Below, in pieces: positions 54,275 to 60,877 of a stretch of DNA of 64,000 nt. This DNA comes from Flavobacteriales bacterium (GTDB taxonomy: Bacteria > Bacteroidota > Bacteroidia > Flavobacteriales_F > PHOS-HE28), in NCBI GenBank assembly GCA_016703105.1, contig JADJCS010000004.1, forward strand, positions 1 to 64,000, written 5' to 3'. A program made the translations under genes and the position numbers. Under the pieces are notes generated by a model that saw only the letters and a list, made by a program, of their open reading frames with translations, was not told where the DNA came from and ran no database searches. Every line of letters begins with the position of its first letter. Within the stretch, counting starts at the first letter, position 1.

Positions 54275-54665
54275 CCCTGTCGCTGTCTCCAAGCGCCGCG
54301 TGCTGGTAGTGGACGATAACGAGGACATCGCCCTTTCCATGTCCATGATCCTGAAGAAGATCGGACATACTGTAGCTGTGGCGAACGATGGCGAACACGC
54401 CGTGGCCATGGCCGAGTCGTTCCGACCGGATGTGATCCTGATGGACATCGGCATGCCCAGGATGAACGGCTACGAGGCCTGTGCCACGATCCGCAAGACG
54501 GAACACGGCAAACGTATCCACATCATCGCCGTTTCCGGCTGGGGCCAGGAGGAGGACCGCAAGAAGTCGCAGGATGCGGGCTTCGATGGGCATGTGGTGA
54601 AGCCGATGGAGAAAGCCACATTGGAGCGGGTGATCGCCGAGGCCAAGCCGCACGTGGGAGCCTAG
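54024..54665 (+). CDS. ATP-lid and receiver domain of the giant kinase (third frame)
   Basis: Meaningful from about 54093: REQHANGGLGIGLNVVQRL (G2 lid), EGLGKGSEFIVRLPLV, then a receiver with RVLVVDDNEDIALSMSM, phospho-Asp in VILMDIGMPRMNGYE, AVSGWGQEEDRKK and HVVKPM. It ends at 54665. It is the C-terminus of the same 2150-residue protein; its apparent ATG at 54024 lies in the wrong frame for the HATPase domain. Confidence 0.6.
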   Translation: MGSVSNPMRSGGCSTCSHRSTHREQHANGGLGIGLNVVQRLVRMHHGEVEGRSEGLGKGSEFIVRLPLVATVELPLRTEVAKGDPVAVSKRRVLVVDDNEDIALSMSMILKKIGHTVAVANDGEHAVAMAESFRPDVILMDIGMPRMNGYEACATIRKTEHGKRIHIIAVSGWGQEEDRKKSQDAGFDGHVVKPMEKATLERVIAEAKPHVGA

Positions 54666-54881
54666 TCAGGAGCGAGGAACCACTTTCACACCTTGTCCGC
54701 TGTTGTGGCAGGCCATGCGCGCTGGCGGCACGGTACGCACAGGCCTACGCCCCCGGCGTTCGAGCGCTTCGTTCTTCGCAACTCCGTGGAACACAGACGA
54801 CCGCGCGTCAGTGATCAGGGAAGCGCTGAACGGCACCGACATTGGCACTGCGTTCGAGCATGTCCGGTGCAAAGCACTGCC

Positions 54882-55964
54882 ATGTCGATCCCGCCACTAC
54901 GCTCAACCGTCCTCCCGCTCTCGCTCCTCCTTTCGTTCGGTGCGTTCGCTGCCCGCGGTGTGCTGAAGGCCGATGGGATCATCCGCGTGAAGGGGGCCGA
55001 CCTCCATAGCGCGACGGTGACGGTAGTGCCCGGCAATGCCGCTTCGTACGGGCTACCGGTCGGCTCCAAACACATTACGCTCGACCTGCCACTGGACGAT
55101 GTGTACCTGATCAGCGTGCAACGTAAGGGTTGCCCCACCAAGGAGGTGTACTTCGATACACGCGTTCCAGTGGAAATGCACGGAACGGAGTTCCAGTTCC
55201 CCTTCCAGGTCACCTTGGAAAGCCTGCCCCCTGAGCGCATGTTCGCTTACGAAGGCCCGGTAGGCTTCGTGCGCTACGTGCATGCGCTGAAGGATTTCGG
55301 CTACGAGACGCGGTACATCATACGCGTGGAGGAGGAGTTGAAAGAGCGCATGCGGTCGATCCGGGAGACCGGAGTGGATCCGAAGGTGCCAGCGCCGATC
55401 GCCTCCGCGATCGTGGTGGACCGCCCCCCGGGCGAACACAACGCGGCACTCGGGGTTGCTGTGGCCATGCAGGAAGGCACCATCGCCCCGATGGTGGGCC
55501 GTTTACCCCGCATGGTGCATGTGGTATCGTCGCGGCGCGGAACAGAAGGGAATACGGAAACGCGCGGATCGGACATCGTATCCCCGATATCGCCGGTGAT
55601 CACGGTCGTGCCCACCGCTACCCTGCCGGCACCGCGACCCCGCAGCGTGGAGGTGACCGCGTTAGCCCCCGTGCGAACCGTTTTGAAGCGCGATGCCGTT
55701 CACCTGGGCCATGCACCGGTCGCCCCGGTCCCCGATCAAGGAGGTACACCGAAAGCGGGCGCTCCGCTAGCGAGAGGGGAATTTTCGCGGACCGAGGAAC
55801 TCATTTCCGAGCCCAGTCGCGTGACCCGCATCGTGCGGTTCACCGAACCGAACGGTGCCGTGCAGGAATACCGCAGGGTCACGCATGCTTTCGGCGCGGT
55901 CTACTACTTCCAGGATGACCGCTCCATCACCGAACGTGATTTCGCCGAGGCGATCGCCCGCTGA
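54882..55964 (+). CDS. secreted hypothetical protein
   Basis: 360 residues from ATG 54882 with a signal peptide (hydrophobic VLPLSLLLSFGAFAARGV). A beta-rich N-terminal domain (IRVKGADLHSATVTVVPGNA, LDLPLDDVYLISVQRKGCPT) precedes FAYEGPVGFVRYVHALKDFG and ETRYIIRVEEELKERM. The middle is Pro/Val-rich linker; the C-terminus (VRFTEPNGAVQEYRRVTHAFG and YYFQDDRSITERDF) looks conserved. The layout is familiar from envelope proteins of Bacteroidota, with no known function. The 216 bases upstream hold nothing recognisable. Confidence 0.65.
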   Translation: MSIPPLRSTVLPLSLLLSFGAFAARGVLKADGIIRVKGADLHSATVTVVPGNAASYGLPVGSKHITLDLPLDDVYLISVQRKGCPTKEVYFDTRVPVEMHGTEFQFPFQVTLESLPPERMFAYEGPVGFVRYVHALKDFGYETRYIIRVEEELKERMRSIRETGVDPKVPAPIASAIVVDRPPGEHNAALGVAVAMQEGTIAPMVGRLPRMVHVVSSRRGTEGNTETRGSDIVSPISPVITVVPTATLPAPRPRSVEVTALAPVRTVLKRDAVHLGHAPVAPVPDQGGTPKAGAPLARGEFSRTEELISEPSRVTRIVRFTEPNGAVQEYRRVTHAFGAVYYFQDDRSITERDFAEAIAR

Positions 55965-56501
55965 GATAGGCTGGTACGTTGGCTCCGTCCTGAGACTGCC
56001 AAGGCATTGTCGTTGTGCGACACCCCCACACTCAGGGGGGACGACGCGGGGGGAGACAAAAAAGCGGAACACAACGGGGCACAAAAAAAACAGAGCCGGC
56101 GGGGAACAAGGAGGGGGGGAAAAAGGGGAGGAGGGGAGGGGGGAAAAGAGTGGCAACCTTGGAAGGCTCGCTACACGCACTGGCAAGCGCCGTTCTGCAC
56201 GCTGCTTGGAGAGGATGATCGGCACACGATCCGCAAGTGCAAATGACGGTGACCAGCATTCGAACGCTCGGGAACCATCAGAGGAAGGGTCAACGACATC
56301 AGCGGGCACTCCGCCCTTCCCTGCCGTCCTTATGATGGGCTTTCCCTTCCCCCTGAGCACACGCCTGTTTCGGGAGGAAAACATTGGCGGGCCACCCTTG
56401 CACCGATTGCCCGTAACCCCACCAGATGAGCCCCGCAGCCACACCGCCCGCGCAACGCCTCCGAAGCTTTCACATGGGAGCGCGCCGTGGATGATCCGTG
56501 C
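55965..56501. other. 537-base gene-free region with a purine-rich block
   Basis: Between the secreted protein and the convergent SDR gene. Around 56033-56153 the plus strand is almost purely A/G with runs of 6-8 identical bases (ggggggg, aaaaaaaa); the rest has no visible gene or hairpin. Long ORFs here are low complexity (KKR/GGG-rich). Either a genuine polypurine tract or a poor-quality consensus. Confidence 0.45.
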
Positions 56502-57362
56502 TCAGCCGTTCACTATTTCACCACCGTTCGGGTGCAACACCTGACCTGTGAAGAACGAACCGTCCGCGCTGGCCAGGAACACATAGCTGGGTGCGATCTC
56601 CGACGGTTGCGCCGCGCGCTGCATGGGCGCATCAGAACCGAATTCCGCGACCTTCTTCGGCGGGAAGCTGGAAACGATCAGTGGTGTCCACACCGGACCG
56701 GGGGCTACGGCGTTCACGCGGATCCCGCGATCGACCAATGCCGCGGAAAGGGAGCGCGTGAAGGAGACCAATGCGCCTTTGGTGGCCGCATAGTCGATCA
56801 GCTGCGCACTTCCGCGATACGCGGTGACAGAGGTGGTCTGGATGATGCACGCTCCGCGTTCCATCACCTTCAACGCCTCCTGAGCCAGGTGGAAACACGC
56901 GAATACGTTCACCGCGAAGGTGCGTGTGAGCTGACGTTCGGAAATGGCCCCCAGTTCCTTCTGCGGCGTGTGCATACCCGCATTGTTCACCAGGATATCG
57001 AGCTGCCCGAAGCACGCCACGGTCTTGCGCACCGCGCGAACGCATGCCCCGCGCTCCGCGAGGTCGCCGGGCAACAGCAAGCACTCCCGGCCCTGTTCTT
57101 CCACCAACCGCTGCGTGGCGCGCGCATCGGTATGCTCCTTCCAATAGGCGATCGCCACGTCACAACCTTCCTGCGCGTACGCCACGGCCACCGCTCTTCC
57201 AATCCCGCTATCGCCTCCGGTGATAAGGGCCACCTTCCCCTTGAGGCGGCGATCGGGTTCCGCACGCACCGCGATCGGGAGCGGCCGCATGCGCTTCTCC
57301 GACCCCGGTGCCCGCTGTCGCTGCCGTGGCCGCACGGCGCGTTTCTTCCCTCCTTCCTGCAT
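56502..57362 (-). CDS. SDR-family oxidoreductase (glucose/ribitol dehydrogenase-like)
   Basis: 286 residues from ATG 57362. An N-terminal basic extension (GGKKRAVRPRQRQRAPG) precedes the Rossmann core: ALITGGDSGIGRAVAVAYA (cofactor loop of the GGDSGIGR subtype), DILVNNAGMHTPQ, TTSVTAYRG, YAATKGALVSFTRSL (catalytic Tyr-Lys) and the C-terminal FFTGQVLHPNGG. This subtype includes GsiB-neighbour/YghA-like dehydrogenases associated with stress in several bacteria. Its ATG lies 2 bases after the stop of the DksA/TraR-like gene, so the two form an operon. Confidence 0.85.
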   Translation of the reverse strand: MQEGGKKRAVRPRQRQRAPGSEKRMRPLPIAVRAEPDRRLKGKVALITGGDSGIGRAVAVAYAQEGCDVAIAYWKEHTDARATQRLVEEQGRECLLLPGDLAERGACVRAVRKTVACFGQLDILVNNAGMHTPQKELGAISERQLTRTFAVNVFACFHLAQEALKVMERGACIIQTTSVTAYRGSAQLIDYAATKGALVSFTRSLSAALVDRGIRVNAVAPGPVWTPLIVSSFPPKKVAEFGSDAPMQRAAQPSEIAPSYVFLASADGSFFTGQVLHPNGGEIVNG

Positions 57363-57364
57363 GT

Positions 57365-57784
57365 TCAGGTGGTTGGTGACCGATCGTGCTTCACTGCGAT
57401 GCAGGTGGTGGTATGCGGCACCAGAAGCAATCGCTCCTTTGGAATACGTGCACCGCTCACACGGCAAATACCGTAGTTGCCAAGGCGTATGCGCTCCAAA
57501 GCGAGGTTGAGTTGCTTGATGAACTTCTGCTGCCGGGTGACCACCAACATCAATTCCTCGCGTTCCAGCGACGAGTTCCCCTCCTCCAGTCCCTTGTGCC
57601 CGGCGTACGTGTCCTCTGTTCCATTGGATGCATGATGGGACAGCGACTCCGAGGCCATTCGGAGGCCCTCCTCCGCAACGGAGAGTTTGGCGCGGATGAT
57701 CGTTCCGAACTCCGCGAGTTCTTCCGCCGTGTAGCGGAACGTTACTGTTCGGTCGTTGCCTAATGTGTTCGTGGTGGTGCGCAT
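57365..57784 (-). CDS. TraR/DksA-like regulator with degenerate zinc finger
   Basis: 139 residues. An N-terminal coiled-coil-like helix pair (EELAEFGTIIRAKLSVAEEG and LVVTRQQKFIKQLNLALERI) is followed by the finger region GNYGICRVSGARIPKERLLLVPHTTTC. Bacteroidota DksA/TraR-like proteins keep the GICR-x-x-G-x-IPKERL motif; only two Cys remain here, so zinc binding through four Cys is not possible. It probably binds RNA polymerase's secondary channel or acts as a stress regulator (inference). First gene of an operon with the SDR downstream. Confidence 0.8.
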   Translation of the reverse strand: MRTTTNTLGNDRTVTFRYTAEELAEFGTIIRAKLSVAEEGLRMASESLSHHASNGTEDTYAGHKGLEEGNSSLEREELMLVVTRQQKFIKQLNLALERIRLGNYGICRVSGARIPKERLLLVPHTTTCIAVKHDRSPTT

Positions 57785-57998
57785 GGTTGCTAGCGTTCAG
57801 TCGGCGCCAGCATTGCGTATGTTATGCCAAATGGAGTCGATGAGCTACAGAGACTTGTCAGGCACTCGGATCGGGAAAAGATCTCCCCGGCCTGGGGAAT
57901 GGGTTCGCGGCTTATCAACGGAAGTGTCGCTGGGTCAAGCGTACAAGGCGATCGGCCCATGGGTTGAAAGGACCGTGGGGAAACCCAAACCAAGAACC

Positions 57999-58484
57999 AT
58001 GAAAACCTATGCCTTCCTAAGTGTCCTGCTGCTCGGTGGACTCATGTTCACCGCCTGCGCCGATCCTGGCGATGCCACCGAAAAGACGAACGACCAATTG
58101 AAAGAGAACCGCACCGAGATCAACGATGCGAAGACCGAGAACGCGGAACAATGGCGCGATGAGCGCACGGAGGCCATCAAGGAATTGCGTGAGCTACGCG
58201 CCACGCTGGAGAACCGTCAAATGCGCGAGCAGGAGCGTTTGAACGAAGGCATCAAGGATGCGGAGAAAAAAGCCGAGTGTCAGGCCATCATCGCAGAACT
58301 CGGTACCAACATCGCCCGCATCGATGCCTCTCTCGCGAAAATGGAGACCAGCACCGCTACCGATTGGACCAATGTGAAGAGCGAAGCCCGGCAGACCGCT
58401 GACGATACCAAAACATGGTGGGAGCGTCAGAAGGAAATGGTCGACAAGAAGACCGATGCCGACAAAGACAAGGACGGTCACTAA
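57999..58484 (+). CDS. hydrophilic coiled-coil lipoprotein, paralogue 2
   Basis: 161 residues from ATG 57999. Signal peptide with lipobox (LMFTAC, Cys20). The mature protein is a charged helical rod (EINDAKTENAEQWRDERTEA, ELRELRATLENRQMREQERL) ending in TKTWWERQKEMVDKKT and a terminal ADKDKDGH. It shares order, length and tail with the lipoprotein at 21592-22092; the two differ most in the middle. The frame is open upstream to 57756, but overlap with the divergent regulator makes 57999 the right start. A TTCG hairpin terminator follows. Confidence 0.75.
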   Translation: MKTYAFLSVLLLGGLMFTACADPGDATEKTNDQLKENRTEINDAKTENAEQWRDERTEAIKELRELRATLENRQMREQERLNEGIKDAEKKAECQAIIAELGTNIARIDASLAKMETSTATDWTNVKSEARQTADDTKTWWERQKEMVDKKTDADKDKDGH

Positions 58485-58531
58485 GAATTAGGTAGGGCAC
58501 TTTGGTGGAAGTCCCCTTAACCTGTGGACGG

Positions 58532-58560
58532 CGGCGGACCACTTCGGTGGTTCGCCGTTC
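58532..58560 (+). terminator. hairpin terminator after lipoprotein 2
   Basis: 11-bp stem cggcggaccac / gtggttcgccg with one G-T pair and a TTCG loop. The same loop type follows the paralogous lipoprotein gene at 22092. Confidence 0.6.
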
Positions 58561-58617
58561 GTTCTACAGAAAGCGTGGTCGATCCACTCTATACAGCCAA
58601 CAACAATACACCCACTG

Positions 58618-58911
58618 ATGAACGCCCAGACCCCACCGATGATGCGCGCTGACGCTATCCGAGCCGTTGAGCCCGATCCACCGACCACGCCGGATCCGCC
58701 GGTGCATGAACCCCCACCCGCTCCTGCGCCGATCGAAGAGCCTGCGCCGGAGAGACCGGGTACAACGCCTTTGCCCGGCACTCCCACCATTACACCCCAG
58801 GAGGTTCCCGCCTATCCCGGGCAACCGCTCCAGCCCGGAACCCAGCATCCCGCCGACCCCATCCCGCATCAGCCTGTGGGACAGTTGCAACTGATCGTTG
58901 TGAACGGATAG
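58618..58911 (+). CDS. small proline-rich protein
   Basis: 97 residues, 30% or more Pro: DPPTTPDPPVHEPPPAPAPI and PLPGTPTITPQEVPAYPGQP, ending PHQPVGQLQLIVVNG. No signal peptide. It follows a terminator and precedes DUF421 by 103 bases. Real but probably unstructured; function unknown. Confidence 0.5.
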   Translation: MNAQTPPMMRADAIRAVEPDPPTTPDPPVHEPPPAPAPIEEPAPERPGTTPLPGTPTITPQEVPAYPGQPLQPGTQHPADPIPHQPVGQLQLIVVNG

Positions 58912-59014
58912 GACGCTTCGCCTTGGGGCAAGGCGGCCCGAATAGAAAGTAGCGTGGCGGCGGTTCCATTCGTCGCACGTACCCGCGACACGCCAAAGAC
59001 CACGACGCGATCGC

Positions 59015-59701
59015 ATGGATGAATGGCGGAACATACTGCTCGGCGAGGGGCGCACGTGGACCTTCCTGATCGAGTGCCTGGTGCGCACCGTGGTGATGTT
59101 CACGGTGATGCTACTCCTGTTCAAGCTCACCGGCAAGAAGGAAGTACGGCAGTTCAGTACGCTCGAACTGATCGTGATCATCGGCCTTGGATCGGCGCTC
59201 GGCGATCCCATGATGCACCCGGATGCCCCGCTTCTGCCCGCGATCGTGGTCATTCTGGTGGTGTTGCTCCTCTACCGCGCCATGAACCATTGGACGAACC
59301 ACGCACCAAGGGTGGGCGAATGGGTGGAGGGTGTTGTGGTGAAGGTGCTCGATAACGGCGTTATCGATCGAAAGGCATTGGACAAGGAAGGTATCTCTGT
59401 GGAGGAGTTCTTCGGCGATCTGCGCACCAAGCATGTGGAGCACCTGGGCCAGGTGAAAGCCGCGCATGTGGAGGTAGATGGGGCGATCAGCGTCTTCTTC
59501 CATGCGAAGGAGGATGTGCGCCCGGGACTTCCCATCCATGTGGGGTGGGAAGACGCGTTGCGTAGCCGCGCTGAACTACCTGCGGGGTCGGTGAGCTGTG
59601 GTCAGTGCGGTTACACCTCCACCAGGCTACCGACCATGTCCTGTGAACACTGCGGTGAAGACCGCTGGGCACCCGCTTCGGTATTCGAACGCGTGGCGTA
59701 G
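59015..59701 (+). CDS. DUF421 (YetF-type) membrane protein with zinc ribbon
   Basis: 228 residues. Two or three N-terminal membrane helices (LVRTVVMFTVMLLLFKLTG, LLPAIVVILVVLLLYRAM) with the DUF421 block GKKEVRQFSTLELIVIIGLG. Then a cytoplasmic domain (GVVVKVLDNGVIDRKAL, EEFFGDLRTKHVEHLGQVKA) and a C-terminal Cys4 knuckle SCGQCGYTSTRLPTMSCEHCGE. DUF421 proteins such as B. subtilis YetF are tied to spore germination and stress in Firmicutes; here the role is unknown. The zinc-ribbon tail is not typical of what I know of the family. Confidence 0.85.
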   Translation: MDEWRNILLGEGRTWTFLIECLVRTVVMFTVMLLLFKLTGKKEVRQFSTLELIVIIGLGSALGDPMMHPDAPLLPAIVVILVVLLLYRAMNHWTNHAPRVGEWVEGVVVKVLDNGVIDRKALDKEGISVEEFFGDLRTKHVEHLGQVKAAHVEVDGAISVFFHAKEDVRPGLPIHVGWEDALRSRAELPAGSVSCGQCGYTSTRLPTMSCEHCGEDRWAPASVFERVA

Positions 59702-59714
59702 ATGCTCGGGTCGA

Positions 59715-60842
59715 TCAGGTTTTCCCCTTTCTAACGCTCCGAGGAAGCCGGAAAAGCGCGTGTTGGTTCTTGGGGTCATCGTCCCCCAATACATAACCAA
59801 AGGGCTCCAACCCCGGCACACGGTCGAAGATCACCTTCAACATAGCCGTGATGGGGATCGCGAGGAACATGCCCGGAATGCCCCAAAGCGCCCCACCGAC
59901 CATAACCACGAGTATCGAAACCAAGGCATTAAGCTGGACCCTGGACGCAACCACATTGGGTACGATGAAGTTGTTGTCCAGGAACTGCACGAAAGCATAC
60001 AATCCCAGCACCCAGAGCGCGGCCGTAGGTTCCAACGTGGCGAGGGCCACCACCATCGGAAGGATCGTGGCGATGATCATACCGACATAGGGGATCAGGT
60101 TCAACACGGCACCGATCACTGCGAGCAGCAATGCGTACTCCACCCCGATGAGCATCAATCCGACCCAGTTCAGCACCGTGACAATGGCGGCTTCGAAGAT
60201 CAGCCCCACCAGGTAGCTCTGCACCACGCCTTTGGTCTGGCCCAATACATCGCTAACGGCGTCCTGTTCGTCCGCGGGGAACAGTTTTGAAATGAAGGTG
60301 ATCAACAGCCGCTTGTACAGGAGGAGGAGGAAGGTGAATACCGGCAACAGGAAGAAAAATGCGAACAAGGTGCCCACGGTGGTCAAGGTCTGGCCGACGA
60401 AGGATCCGCCTTTGGCCATCCCTTCGTCCTTCACCTTCTCCACCGCATCCTTCACTTCGCTGCTCCGCATGTTGAAGACCTGCTGGGCCCAACGCTGTCC
60501 ATCGCTCATCAGTGCGTCGAGCTTCTCCTTGAGCTGCGGCAGCGTTTCGCTGAAGTGCCCCGCCTGGGTGACGATGAAATATCCGAGCCCCGCCAACGTC
60601 ACCATCGCCAATAGGACCGAAAGCGCAATGGCCAGGATACGCGGCACACGCATGCGGACCATGAAGTTGACCACCGGGTTCAACAGCATGGCCAGCAATA
60701 GCGCGAACAGGACCGGGACGATGATCGGTTCGGCGAAGGATAGCGCATAGAACAATGCGACCAGCCCGAGCATGATAATGCTGAGCTTCTGGTACTGCGG
60801 TTGGATGATCTTTCGCTTGTCGGTGGTGGTCGCGTCGGACAT
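59715..60842 (-). CDS. AI-2E family transporter, paralogue 2
   Basis: 375 residues, eight predicted helices, closely similar to the protein at 30500-31624 (shared PIIVPVLFALLLAMLLNPVV, YLVGLIFEAAIVTVLNWVGL, VLNLIPYVGMIIATILPM, FLDNNFIVPNVVASRVQLN). It starts 35 bases after the catalase stop, on the same strand, so may be co-transcribed with it. Substrate unknown. Confidence 0.9.
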   Translation of the reverse strand: MSDATTTDKRKIIQPQYQKLSIIMLGLVALFYALSFAEPIIVPVLFALLLAMLLNPVVNFMVRMRVPRILAIALSVLLAMVTLAGLGYFIVTQAGHFSETLPQLKEKLDALMSDGQRWAQQVFNMRSSEVKDAVEKVKDEGMAKGGSFVGQTLTTVGTLFAFFFLLPVFTFLLLLYKRLLITFISKLFPADEQDAVSDVLGQTKGVVQSYLVGLIFEAAIVTVLNWVGLMLIGVEYALLLAVIGAVLNLIPYVGMIIATILPMVVALATLEPTAALWVLGLYAFVQFLDNNFIVPNVVASRVQLNALVSILVVMVGGALWGIPGMFLAIPITAMLKVIFDRVPGLEPFGYVLGDDDPKNQHALFRLPRSVRKGKT

Positions 60843-60877
60843 GGGATGGTTCTGATCGTTTCGCTATGTGGAGGGGA

